From: a virus
Direction: 5' to 3' (one strand)
DNA: 55,613 bases
Virus record (IMG/VR): IMGVR_UViG_3300045975_000184
Location: 1-55,613 of that record
Position 1 is the stretch's first letter. Each line of letters begins with the position of its first letter. Positions 29,105 through 37,446 of the stretch are shown piece by piece. The notes beneath the pieces are model-generated. The model was not told the origin of the DNA. It searched no databases and saw nothing but the letters and a program-made list of their open reading frames with translations. Made by a program: the position numbers and the translations under genes.

Positions 29105-30496
29105 TTATACTACCTCTTGTGATTGTTGTTCTTCTATATCTGTTTGGCCTGAGTCTTTTACTAAACCCTCTCCTACAAGGAACGTATGGCTTTTAAATTT
29201 CCAGAAATGTGTTGAACCATTTTCTCTTTCTACTCTGAATACAACACCTTCCATATAATGAGAAGGATCTAATGGTTCTGGACGTTCTACAAATTCAGAA
29301 AAATCAGGCAAAACATCAGCAAATGTCATATGATCTTTATAGGTTTCATGCCCAACAGTATACATCATAAATTCATGAACATGAGTAAGTTGAAGTTGTT
29401 CACATCGTTTCTTCACTAATGACCAAGGTACTTCATAGACTTCACCATCTTCATTCGTCCAAGTGATTCTATAAACGAGTAATTTTCTTTGATACGGGAA
29501 ACATCCATACTTAAAGAACAATTTATTCGCTTCATCAGTATTCGCTTTATATTGTTTTTGTATTTCCTTGGGCAATTTTTTTAATTCAACACTTGGCATA
29601 ATAGGTTGATACGGACTAATAAAGCCTACGTGTTCATAATAAATTGTTTCGCCTTTATGCAATTTAATATCTTGTACGTCATCAAATCGAAATGATTCAT
29701 CAGAATAATAACCCCTTGTCTTACCCCTATCTGGAAATAAAAATGCAAGGAAGGGCAACCTCTGACTCAAAAAATGCCTATTCTGATAGGCTTCTGTAGT
29801 GCCTTTAATAACTCTCCGTGACCCTACCCAATGTTCATATCTTGGTTTTAATAGCCATGCTACCTTGTTCAACCATTTGTTCTTATATGGTGTACGATTG
29901 ATACCTCTATGCAATCGTCCAGAAGTCCCATGTGCTTTTGCTGTAACATAAATCCTATCACCTATAGATACATGTTGATTCAAATGATACCTGAGATGAT
30001 CTGTGTCTACATGTTCTAAAAATGTAGGGACTTGTGCTTTCCGTACAACTTTCTGTTTACCAGGAGTTGACGATTGTCTTACTGGTATCACATAACGATT
30101 ACAGATTTCTGTACCATTAATAGCAGTAAATTGATACCCTAATGGTGCAGTTTCTAATATCTCATGTCCTTTACAATAGATTAAATAATTTAATCCACAG
30201 ACGAATCCTTGACTCTTTATTCCCCGAAATGATTGTGCTCGTACACGTCTTTTTTCATCAAAATATCCACCACCTATTTTTGTCCCTGTTGCATCGTATC
30301 GTGCAATCAGATCGTTCTTTTCACAGAACTCCTGTGAAAGCTGTACATCACAATCAAAGTATAATACACGATCTTCTACCTTTGCATCTAACCCAACAAT
30401 AACTCGTTCACCTAATACTGTAGCAACTTGTAATCTATCAGCATTAGGATGTTTTTCAAGACGTGTTATGTGTGCTAATGTGCAAATACCCGACAC
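29105..30496 (-). CDS. RNA ligase with N-terminal tRNA-binding-like domain, 463 aa
   Basis: Residues 1-110 form an OB-fold of the tRNA-binding/EMAP type (ICTLAHITRLEKHPNADRLQV; RGIKSQGFVCGL). The ligase domain follows, with motif I TAKAHGTSGR (K187) and later YYEHVG and MEGVVFRVE. This arrangement matches the DRB0094-type RNA ligase family, which seals 3'-OH/5'-phosphate RNA ends using ATP. The palindrome at 30180-30194 is translated as GLNYLI. It differs fully in layout from the ligase at 1817-2494. Confidence 0.85.
   Translation of the reverse strand: MSGICTLAHITRLEKHPNADRLQVATVLGERVIVGLDAKVEDRVLYFDCDVQLSQEFCEKNDLIARYDATGTKIGGGYFDEKRRVRAQSFRGIKSQGFVCGLNYLIYCKGHEILETAPLGYQFTAINGTEICNRYVIPVRQSSTPGKQKVVRKAQVPTFLEHVDTDHLRYHLNQHVSIGDRIYVTAKAHGTSGRLHRGINRTPYKNKWLNKVAWLLKPRYEHWVGSRRVIKGTTEAYQNRHFLSQRLPFLAFLFPDRGKTRGYYSDESFRFDDVQDIKLHKGETIYYEHVGFISPYQPIMPSVELKKLPKEIQKQYKANTDEANKLFFKYGCFPYQRKLLVYRITWTNEDGEVYEVPWSLVKKRCEQLQLTHVHEFMMYTVGHETYKDHMTFADVLPDFSEFVERPEPLDPSHYMEGVVFRVERENGSTHFWKFKSHTFLVGEGLVKDSGQTDIEEQQSQEVV
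30180..30194. repeat. P15 palindrome, exact, in gene
   Basis: Translated as LNYLI in the 463-aa RNA ligase. Confidence 0.9.
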
Positions 30497-30509
30497 TTTT
30501 TTTCTCCTG

Positions 30510-30752
30510 TCACTTGAGTAATTTTTTTACCAGTTTTACAAAATCAACAATCGTAAATAACACTAACCAGCAAGCGATTGCTACCCACATCCATAAAAGA
30601 TATGCAAATGAATGTTCATCACGATACCTTTTAATAATATCTTGTAAGTCTGTTTTCTCTACTTCCACTTCCTTGAATATATCAGAAATAAGTGGTTTAG
30701 AATACACTAAAATAAATACAAACATATACAGAACAACTAATATCCAAAACAT
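30510..30752 (-). CDS. Two-span membrane protein, 80 aa
   Basis: Hydrophobic segments at both ends (FWILVVLYMFVFILVYS and YLLWMWVAIACWLVLF) flank a charged helix (KEVEVEKTDLQDIIKRYRDEH). This hairpin topology fits several phage membrane proteins. Holin is possible but there is no nearby endolysin. Its start overlaps the upstream stop by one base. Confidence 0.65.
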   Translation of the reverse strand: MFWILVVLYMFVFILVYSKPLISDIFKEVEVEKTDLQDIIKRYRDEHSFAYLLWMWVAIACWLVLFTIVDFVKLVKKLLK

Positions 30753-31033
30753 TATGAACCCCTGTAATGTAAAGAAATTTTATCTGTTACTATGTAACAC
30801 GTATCAAGTTCATGATCAAGTCGAACAAGATGATTACCTGTTACTAATGAAATCATATGAATATATGGCATATCAATTTTAAACACTTTATATGCTAATG
30901 CCTTTGTTTCTGTTACATAGAGAATAAAATCTCCAGGTACAACTTCTTTTCCTTCATTATCAAAAAACTTCTTTTTAGTCGGGGTTAAAATCATTGCTAA
31001 ACCATACCTCTCCATTGACGTTAAATTCGTCAT
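30752..31033 (-). CDS. Hypothetical protein, 93 aa
   Basis: A beta-rich protein (GDFILYVTETKALAYKVFKID; HELDTCYIVTDKISLHYRG) that begins inside the end of the upstream gene (59-base overlap). An internal ATG at MILTPTKKKFF would shorten the overlap. No family recognised. Confidence 0.55.
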   Translation of the reverse strand: MTNLTSMERYGLAMILTPTKKKFFDNEGKEVVPGDFILYVTETKALAYKVFKIDMPYIHMISLVTGNHLVRLDHELDTCYIVTDKISLHYRGS

Positions 31034-31289
31034 AGATTGTTGTAAGATAGTCTCGCAAAATAAATAAATTGGCTTTTATCTGTGGATCTCCTGTCTCTAA
31101 AATATTCCGTTCTAATATTGGCATATCTTTAGCTGTCATAGTAATTGCACCACGAATAGGATACAACATTGCATGAGTTATAATGTGTGTTACATAATCA
31201 TAGTACCCATACTGATATTTTTCCTCCACATAATCTAATACTTGTTTTGCATTATACACTATTACTTCTTTGCCCGTTGGTTTCTCCAT
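30975..31289 (-). CDS. Hypothetical protein, 104 aa
   Basis: The KQVLDYVEEKYQYGYYDYVTHII stretch resembles the protein at 24634-24906. The start follows TTAGGATACTT and is the first gene after the strong promoter with a palindrome on its start point (31305-31352). That makes it the lead gene of an early-type transcription unit. Function unknown. Confidence 0.65.
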   Translation of the reverse strand: MEKPTGKEVIVYNAKQVLDYVEEKYQYGYYDYVTHIITHAMLYPIRGAITMTAKDMPILERNILETGDPQIKANLFILRDYLTTIYDEFNVNGEVWFSNDFNPD

Positions 31290-31304
31290 AAGTATCCTAA
31301 CATA

Positions 31305-31319
31305 ATTAAATTATTTAAT
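31305..31319. repeat. P15 palindrome, exact, at promoter start point
   Basis: Covers about -2 to +13 of the promoter at 31324-31352. Confidence 0.9.
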
Positions 31320-31323
31320 ATAT

Positions 31324-31352
31324 AGTATACACCAAAAGGGGAGATTTGTCAA
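31324..31352 (-). promoter_or_regulatory. Consensus sigma-70 promoter with palindrome at start point
   Basis: TTGACA (31352-31347), 17 bases, TATACT (31329-31324). The expected start point is near 31317, inside the exact palindrome at 31305-31319. A protein bound to the palindrome would block this promoter. Confidence 0.8.
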
Positions 31353-31441
31353 GGATACACAAATACTCCCCATATAAGTAACCATCCTACAAATGTTGTT
31401 ATTCCTACACACCACAGTCAAAAGAACCAATTACACACATA

Positions 31442-34015
31442 TCACCCACAGAGAGAAGTTAAACATTGTGTGCATCTTTTACATCCTTCTTGATACACCA
31501 TTTGTCCACCACATTCTTTACATAAAGATCCAGCAGATACACCATCTGTTACAAAATCTTTTAATAGTCGTATGACTCCATTTCTCCATGTGTGAATTGA
31601 ATCACCATCTAATCGTAACTTCTCTAACACAGATATAACATAGTTGGTCGGCATTTGATGCCTTAATAATCCACTAATTAGGCGTGCATAATTTCCGTAG
31701 ATATTCTCCCCAAGGTTATTAAGTAACAATGACCGTTGTTCAATATCTGAACTGTAGGAAAGCCAATATTGATTGTGTCTGTTTGCTTCTTTTATTTTCA
31801 CAATGATAGAAGGTTTATGAACATCTATAGGCATTGATTCAGGAAATTCACCAGCAAACAATTCATACGGTTGATCATTTTTTAATCCTATAACACCTAA
31901 CCATTTCTTTCCTTCATTCCAAAAGGTAGATAATTTTCCTGGTAAAATCTCTGGACGTTTTTCAAAGGCAACAGATTTTTGTTTCTTATGTATGTCTACG
32001 AGCACTCCTGTACGAGAATTAGCCCTATAAATTGTGACACCTTTTAATCCTAATGCCCATGATTGAAGGTAAATATCTGCTACCTGTTGTTCTGATACAT
32101 TTTCGGGGAGATTCAATGTAGAAGAAATAGCAGATGTCGTATAGTGTTGTACCATAGATTGTATGCGGATTCTATTGTAGGAGCTAATTTCTTCTGCACA
32201 CGATTTGTGCCACGGTGAAAATACATATAAATATTCTAAATTTTTTTCTGTTAAATTATTTAATTCATATGTATGTAAATAATCATATGTTTGTATAATC
32301 CATTTTTTGAACTGTGGATGGAGTACAAAATATTCTTGCCATTTATCCCCATTTTGATCTATAAAATCTTCATGTTCATGTTCTATTTTTCTTCGGCGCA
32401 CATAATACGGTTTAAATAATGGTTCTATACCTGATGTTGTTCCAGTAAGTATTGACACTGAACCTGTAGGAGCTACACAACTCCAGTTGACGTTTCTTCT
32501 CCCATGCATTTGTAGATGTTTTATTAACCAAGGATATTCTTTCCGTATCATTTCATAGAATGAATTGCGGCCTTGAAGGTTATCATCAAACTCTAATTCA
32601 AAATTAAAAAACTCAAAAGGTCCACGTTCTTTTGCAAGGGTTATAGACGTATCTAACTCCACTCGCATTTTTATATACATGATTTTTTCAGTTAATTCTA
32701 ATGCAGCTAAAGATCCATATGGTAAACCTAATGCTGCAAACATATCCCCTAATCCTGTTAAACCACATCCACATCGTCTACCATTGATTGCTTGTTCTTT
32801 TATACGTTTCCATAAACGTAATTCACAATCTTTCAAATAATCAGGACCAGGATCATTGATAATTTTGTTGATGATTTTATCTACAGCTTCTATTTCTAAA
32901 TCAACTAAATCATCACCTAAGCGTAATTGTAAACCTGCTAATTGTTCTAACCGTTGAAAATTAAATGTTGCTTGTGCAGTAAATGGACGATCAACACATT
33001 TTAACAAGTTCAACACAATGAGTCTACAGGTATCACCTACAGCTTGTGGTATTTCTCCACACGCATTTGTACTCACAGGTTTCAATGAAGGATACACACT
33101 AGCTGGATCATAGTCTACCATTCTATCCCATAGAAACAATCCTGGTTCACTATGTTCTCTTGCATTTTTAATAATAAGATCCCATAACTCTTTTGCTCGG
33201 ATTCTTTTAATGTATCCGAATGATGTAGGTTCAAGCACGTTATATGGTGCAATTCGTATTTTATCCCCTTCATCATTCATATCATGTTCATAGAAATTAT
33301 AATCACTAGGGTATCGTAACACATAATCTGTATCATGCTGTACAGCATGAATAAAATCATCACGTATCTTAATGCTAATGTTTGCGCCAGTAATTTTTGT
33401 TCTGTCATTCTTTACGGTGACAAAATCATAAATATCAGGATGCCGTACATCTAAAGAAATTAAACACGCTCCCCTACGTCCTTCTTGAGCACATTCACGT
33501 GTACTATTCGAGAAACGTTCCATAAATGAGACTGCACCTGTAGATGTTTGTGCAGCATTATTAACTGTTGATCCTTTTGGCCTGAGAAAAGAAATATCTA
33601 AACCATATCCCATTCGTCTTTTTGCTGACTGTACGACTTGTTGATCAAGATCTAAGATCCCTGCATAGGAATCCGTATCAACACCAAGTACAGTGCAATT
33701 GCTAAGAGAAACCACCGTAAAATCATTACCAGCACCATACATTACACTCCCTTGTGGAATGATACTCCAATCAGTAAAAAAGGATAAAATAGATTCTTCA
33801 CTTATAGGATTAGGATATTTTAATTCGATACGGGCAAATTCACGTGCAAGTCGTTGATGCATCATCAATGGAGAATTTTCTAAAAACTGTCCTTCCTTAT
33901 TTCGTAGTGCATATTTGTTCATCCATACTTCAGAAGCAAGTACGTCCTGATTAAAATATTTAATCGTTTCACTATATACTTCGTCACGACTATACATTGA
34001 AATCCTTTCCTTCAA
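31442..34015 (-). CDS. nrdJ: Class II (adenosylcobalamin) ribonucleotide reductase, 857 aa
   Basis: The protein reduces ribonucleotides to deoxyribonucleotides. The first catalytic region is VVSLSNCTVLG; RRMGYGLDISFLRPKG follows, the finger loop is STNACGEIPQ, and the C-terminal part LGLKGVTIYRANSRTG is typical of the NrdJ family. The end carries a zinc-type cysteine set (CKECGGQM, CKRCTQC), as in NrdJ. No NrdB-type small subunit is present. Class II enzymes need no oxygen but need vitamin B12 from the host or medium. Two palindrome variants are translated within it: LNNL (32250) and IKYFN (33950). Confidence 0.9.
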   Translation of the reverse strand: MKERISMYSRDEVYSETIKYFNQDVLASEVWMNKYALRNKEGQFLENSPLMMHQRLAREFARIELKYPNPISEESILSFFTDWSIIPQGSVMYGAGNDFTVVSLSNCTVLGVDTDSYAGILDLDQQVVQSAKRRMGYGLDISFLRPKGSTVNNAAQTSTGAVSFMERFSNSTRECAQEGRRGACLISLDVRHPDIYDFVTVKNDRTKITGANISIKIRDDFIHAVQHDTDYVLRYPSDYNFYEHDMNDEGDKIRIAPYNVLEPTSFGYIKRIRAKELWDLIIKNAREHSEPGLFLWDRMVDYDPASVYPSLKPVSTNACGEIPQAVGDTCRLIVLNLLKCVDRPFTAQATFNFQRLEQLAGLQLRLGDDLVDLEIEAVDKIINKIINDPGPDYLKDCELRLWKRIKEQAINGRRCGCGLTGLGDMFAALGLPYGSLAALELTEKIMYIKMRVELDTSITLAKERGPFEFFNFELEFDDNLQGRNSFYEMIRKEYPWLIKHLQMHGRRNVNWSCVAPTGSVSILTGTTSGIEPLFKPYYVRRRKIEHEHEDFIDQNGDKWQEYFVLHPQFKKWIIQTYDYLHTYELNNLTEKNLEYLYVFSPWHKSCAEEISSYNRIRIQSMVQHYTTSAISSTLNLPENVSEQQVADIYLQSWALGLKGVTIYRANSRTGVLVDIHKKQKSVAFEKRPEILPGKLSTFWNEGKKWLGVIGLKNDQPYELFAGEFPESMPIDVHKPSIIVKIKEANRHNQYWLSYSSDIEQRSLLLNNLGENIYGNYARLISGLLRHQMPTNYVISVLEKLRLDGDSIHTWRNGVIRLLKDFVTDGVSAGSLCKECGGQMVYQEGCKRCTQCLTSLCG
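32250..32264. repeat. P15 palindrome, one mismatch, in gene
   Basis: Translated as LNNL in the ribonucleotide reductase. Confidence 0.75.
33950..33964. repeat. P15 palindrome, one mismatch, in gene
   Basis: ATTAAAATATTTAAT, itself still nearly symmetric; translated as IKYFN in the ribonucleotide reductase. Confidence 0.7.
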
Positions 34016-34727
34016 TATACTCTTGTTGTAATCGCTTACTTATTACTTCACAGTATTCTTTTTCTTTTTCAATAAGGATAAATTGTCTACCAAGATTTTT
34101 ACATGCTACCCCTGTTGTTCCTGAGCCAGCACAGTTATCTAAAACTAGCTCACCTTCTTGTGTATACGTTTTCACAAGGTATTCACATAATTCTACAGGT
34201 TTTTGTGTAGGATGTAATTTACCTATTTGAACAGCATTGGAGATATTTATTAAATTTTTAGGATAGTATTCATTTGATTTTATTTCGGATTTTGTAGGGA
34301 TAACGTTATAATTATCACTTACAGTATATCCACCTTTATTTCTTGGTTTTCCGCGTATTTCCATTTGCGGATAATAGTTTACTTTCTGCAATCCAAACAC
34401 TACAATATCTTCACAAATTTGAAATGGACGTATTTTTGCTGTAACGAATCCAGCACTATTGTTTTTATTCCAAACCCAACAATGCCTATACATAGACAAG
34501 TTACTCATAACTAACATGCTTGTAAATGGCTGTGATGCATGTAAGACTATTGCTCCATGCTTTTTTATGATTCGTATATACTGCTTCCATAATAAAGTAA
34601 ATGGAATAGGTATATCCCATTTACATGCAGTTGTTCCATAAGGTAAATCACACAATATCATATCTATACTGTTATTTTTTATACCCTCCATTACTTCTAA
34701 ACAATCACCATGTAGTATTGTATGCAT
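33990..34727 (-). CDS. DNA methyltransferase, N4/N6 beta class (copy 2)
   Basis: A paralogue of 2491-3261. It shares DLPYGTTACKWD (motif IV), HPTQKPVELCEYL and LDNCAGSGTTG (AdoMet motif), but the middle target-recognition part differs (YSMYRHC-type versus LRLFKYD-type segments). The two may therefore methylate different sites. It overlaps the ribonucleotide reductase start by 26 bases and is preceded by the exonuclease gene, one base away. Confidence 0.9.
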   Translation of the reverse strand: MHTILHGDCLEVMEGIKNNSIDMILCDLPYGTTACKWDIPIPFTLLWKQYIRIIKKHGAIVLHASQPFTSMLVMSNLSMYRHCWVWNKNNSAGFVTAKIRPFQICEDIVVFGLQKVNYYPQMEIRGKPRNKGGYTVSDNYNVIPTKSEIKSNEYYPKNLINISNAVQIGKLHPTQKPVELCEYLVKTYTQEGELVLDNCAGSGTTGVACKNLGRQFILIEKEKEYCEVISKRLQQEYIEGKDFNV

Positions 34728-34728
34728 A

Positions 34729-35331
34729 TTATTTTATACCATAATATTGTCTTGTGAGTAACACAACGTCTCTTGCATCATCTAATGCTCTATGATTGAC
34801 TTTTTCTGGTAGTTTAGCGCGTTTTTTACATTCTGCTAAATCTGGTATACGAACATCCTTTACATCAACAAACCATGAACCAGGATCTAAATGTCGATGT
34901 GGTAACTTTACATGATTTTCAAAAGATGGAAGTTTTTCTAAAAACCCTAAATCAAAAGATCCATAATTCTTTCCTGCAACAATATAGGGAGAATCATATT
35001 TAATAGATTTTAACCATTGTTTTAATGCTCGTCCTACGTTCTCTGGATCTAAAACTCCTGACCATTGTTGATAAAAATTAATATAATGTAAATCAAGTGT
35101 ATCAATTATCTTTGTTTTTGTTTTTAAAATTTCTTCAAATAATACTTTGTTCATCTGATACGCTACAGGTTCCCAACAATACAAAGGATGTTGAATAAGA
35201 CAATGAAAATATGGACACACATTAATATCTTGTGGATTCTCTGTATCATCATAAACAACAGCAATTTCTATGATTTGACACTTCTCTTTATTTAATCCGG
35301 TTGTCTCGGTATCGACTGAAATATATCGCAT
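34729..35331 (-). CDS. DnaQ-like 3'-5' exonuclease, 200 aa
   Basis: A DEDDh exonuclease with VDTETTGL at the N-terminus (D7, E9), a NYGSFDLGFL motif and the C-terminal HRALDDARD (H and D). Members proofread or degrade single-stranded ends. The polymerase has its own exonuclease domain, so this is an extra nuclease, perhaps for recombination or nucleotide recycling. The start follows AGGAGAATATA directly after a palindrome. Confidence 0.85.
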   Translation of the reverse strand: MRYISVDTETTGLNKEKCQIIEIAVVYDDTENPQDINVCPYFHCLIQHPLYCWEPVAYQMNKVLFEEILKTKTKIIDTLDLHYINFYQQWSGVLDPENVGRALKQWLKSIKYDSPYIVAGKNYGSFDLGFLEKLPSFENHVKLPHRHLDPGSWFVDVKDVRIPDLAECKKRAKLPEKVNHRALDDARDVVLLTRQYYGIK

Positions 35332-35343
35332 TATATTCTCCTA

Positions 35344-35358
35344 ATTAAATTATTTAAT
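35344..35358. repeat. P15 palindrome, exact
   Basis: Supplies the stop of 35354-35641 and abuts the AGGAG site of the exonuclease gene. Confidence 0.9.
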
Positions 35359-35641
35359 AAATGCGTACTGCATGTCTTTCTACAGATTTTCCTTGGATAT
35401 ATTGTCTATGCCATAATTCTACCCCTTGAGGCCATACAGTCTTAGTGACTGTTAGTATAGTGTAAGGCATTCGTTTATTCATTTCAAGCATGATATTATG
35501 TACAATATCTTCTCGTACATTAATTATCCATATTTCTTGTTCTTTTAATATTGCATGGCCTTTAAAATATTGTTGAGCAAGAAACATTATATCAGGTGTC
35601 ATAGGCAATGGAAGTATGACGTATTTAACAAAAGGTGTCAA
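35354..35641 (-). CDS. Hypothetical protein, 95 aa
   Basis: A mixed protein with strands (KYVILPLPMTPDIMFLAQQYF; EIWIINVREDIVHNIMLEM). Its stop codon is formed by the palindrome at 35344-35358. Function unknown. Confidence 0.6.
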   Translation of the reverse strand: MTPFVKYVILPLPMTPDIMFLAQQYFKGHAILKEQEIWIINVREDIVHNIMLEMNKRMPYTILTVTKTVWPQGVELWHRQYIQGKSVERHAVRIY

Positions 35642-35642
35642 T

Positions 35643-36206
35643 TTACTCTCCTAACATTCCAGTATGAAGATATACATACGGTTTAGAAACATAGTTGTTA
35701 TGTTCTACAATAGAATCCAAAATAATCTCTAATTGAAGTTTAGATGGATATAAGGATAAATTCTTCGTGACAATACTTAAACCTACTATTGCTGCTTCAA
35801 ATGGTGATCCTGTTGCAGCATAATCCTCATGTTCTAATACAGAGAAATCAGAATAAATGGTATAGATTTTATCCTTAAATGCAACAATCAAAGAAAAACC
35901 ATTTACACAATGTTCATCAGTATCTTCTCGTTGTAATGGTTCAAATGCTTCCATAAGTACAGGTATAAATTCACATACCATAAATTTATATGCACAAAAG
36001 TTATAGGATTTATACGAAGGGAGATCTAAAAATTGAAGGATATTTATAAATCTCCCTACTCCTGAACCTCCTATAATGTACTCCTTCGTCTCTGTAATAA
36101 ACATTTTGCTTGTCATTTTTACTTTAAGATTATCACCTACTGTACACGCTGTATCAGCTAAACAATGAACCATGTCACCTTCTCTTAAAGCAAGAATGCA
36201 AGACAT
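35643..36206 (-). CDS. HslV/proteasome-like N-terminal hydrolase, 187 aa
   Basis: The beginning MSCILALREGDMVHCLADTACTVGD, then KMFITETKEYIIGGSGVGRF, aligns in pattern with the HslV/proteasome-beta fold (nucleophile at residue 2 after Met removal, then A-x-D and the G-x-x-G core). In HslV the nucleophile is Thr; here residue 2 is Ser. If active it would be a threonine-type protease using serine, with or without an HslU partner, and no HslU-type ATPase is in this window. The start follows AAGGATAAACATT. Confidence 0.7.
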   Translation of the reverse strand: MSCILALREGDMVHCLADTACTVGDNLKVKMTSKMFITETKEYIIGGSGVGRFINILQFLDLPSYKSYNFCAYKFMVCEFIPVLMEAFEPLQREDTDEHCVNGFSLIVAFKDKIYTIYSDFSVLEHEDYAATGSPFEAAIVGLSIVTKNLSLYPSKLQLEIILDSIVEHNNYVSKPYVYLHTGMLGE

Positions 36207-36220
36207 AATGTTTATCCTTC

Positions 36221-36235
36221 ATTAAATTATTTAAT
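36221..36235. repeat. P15 palindrome, exact
   Basis: Supplies the stop of 36231-36518 and precedes the site of the HslV-like gene. Confidence 0.9.
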
Positions 36236-36518
36236 TGACGAGTTCTACTGTGGGCTGTGATACAGCAGCTTGTGGTACTGGTTGAGTACCTTGTTGTGCT
36301 GCTTGTTCTTCTTCTTTCTTTGTTTTAAAATGTTCTAACAAAGCCATGACATCTTCAGCTTTTTCTGGTAGAGCCATGACCAATGGTGTACGACTGATAT
36401 GCTTGATACCCAAAAACAAATACACAACATCACACAAATCTACTGCTTCTCTCCGTTCTGCACCTGTCAACCAACCCAATACAAAAGTACCTACCAGTGT
36501 TGTAATATCATTCGCCAT
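36231..36518 (-). CDS. Hypothetical protein with hydrophobic start, 95 aa
   Basis: The N-terminal 30 residues are moderately hydrophobic (ITTLVGTFVLGWLTGAER), and the C-terminus is Gln/Pro-rich (QAAQQGTQPVPQAAVSQP). This could be a membrane anchor followed by a flexible tail. Its stop codon belongs to a palindrome. No family recognised. Confidence 0.55.
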   Translation of the reverse strand: MANDITTLVGTFVLGWLTGAERREAVDLCDVVYLFLGIKHISRTPLVMALPEKAEDVMALLEHFKTKKEEEQAAQQGTQPVPQAAVSQPTVELVN

Positions 36519-36538
36519 ATATAGATCTCCTTATTTTA

Positions 36539-37360
36539 CTATAGTAAATTCCTCACCATACACGGTGAGAAAAATGGACAATTCAATGCTTGTTTATCTT
36601 GTAAAGATGTGCATACTCTCGTTGGATACACACCTGTACTTTTTGCCTCATAAAATGGTTCTGTACGTTGTTTAATCTCCTCTGAGATGTCTTTGTAATT
36701 CACCTGAAACGTCTTAAAAGGAAAGATAGATCCTTCTACAAACACTCCTGAACTTTTTGCACAGTAAAGTATATACGCTTTTTCTATAGGTCCAAGTATT
36801 TCTCCTAATTCAGAATTTTGAAATGAAGGTGTATTGATACAGTTGAGATACACCTGTGTACGCCACTCATGATGATCAAGTGGTTTATACAATTTTTTGA
36901 ATAGTTCTTCATTGATAGATTTAATCTCTAATAAATAAAAATCTCCTTCTATGAAAAGTATACCATCTAATGCACACGATAACAAATATTCACTACTGAT
37001 AAATTCAAATTCTTTATACTTCCAATTTAACCATCCACAATCTTGACATTCTTGTGTCCAATATCCTCCTTTCTCTTTTCGGCCACAAAAAGTAAATTCA
37101 TCAGATCGTGACATACATTCCCATACACCATAAATATAATCTTTCAAATAATGTTCTCGTATTAAATCTTCTATAGAGTGTCCTATATCAAATGTATACG
37201 TTAAAAAAGAACCTTGGATATTATCTGTTTGTCCTTTCTTATATTTATAATATTGTTGTCTAGGGCAATACGGACTATCTAAATCTGATGCATGAAGTAT
37301 TTCATTATCCCTAGACGGTATATGTTTTGTTGTTTGTTCTCGTAGGAGTTGTTCTAACAT
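36539..37360 (-). CDS. Cas4/RecB-type PD-(D/E)XK exonuclease, 273 aa
   Basis: LDGILFIEGDFYLLEIKS gives the D...E-x-K catalytic core. CPRQQYYKYKKG near the start and the C-terminal CTSLQ...NCPFFSPC provide four cysteines that fit the iron-sulfur cluster of Cas4-like nucleases. These enzymes trim DNA ends in recombination and repair. It sits next to RecA and a resolvase-like nuclease, consistent with double-strand break processing. Confidence 0.8.
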   Translation of the reverse strand: MLEQLLREQTTKHIPSRDNEILHASDLDSPYCPRQQYYKYKKGQTDNIQGSFLTYTFDIGHSIEDLIREHYLKDYIYGVWECMSRSDEFTFCGRKEKGGYWTQECQDCGWLNWKYKEFEFISSEYLLSCALDGILFIEGDFYLLEIKSINEELFKKLYKPLDHHEWRTQVYLNCINTPSFQNSELGEILGPIEKAYILYCAKSSGVFVEGSIFPFKTFQVNYKDISEEIKQRTEPFYEAKSTGVYPTRVCTSLQDKQALNCPFFSPCMVRNLL

Positions 37361-37373
37361 TCAATCAGTATCC

Positions 37374-37388
37374 CTTAAATAATTTAAT
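37374..37388. repeat. P15 palindrome, one mismatch
   Basis: CTTAAATAATTTAAT in the gap upstream of the Cas4-like gene's end region (37361-37446). Confidence 0.75.
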
Positions 37389-37412
37389 ATCTCCAAAATA
37401 TCATCTATTGTA

Positions 37413-37437
37413 GGGAGAAGATCTTGTATCTTCTCCC
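37413..37437 (-). terminator. Ten-base-pair hairpin, role uncertain
   Basis: GGGAGAAGAT and ATCTTCTCCC pair over a 5-base loop in the gap after 36539-37360's upstream gene (37447-37707). There is no T run after it, so it may be an RNA structure rather than a terminator. Confidence 0.4.
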
Positions 37438-37446
37438 ATATCCTTA

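Noticed and set aside
31353-31441. Possible 22-residue hydrophobic peptide upstream of the 31.3 kb promoter
   Set aside because: No ATG, GTG or TTG in phase with a ribosome site.
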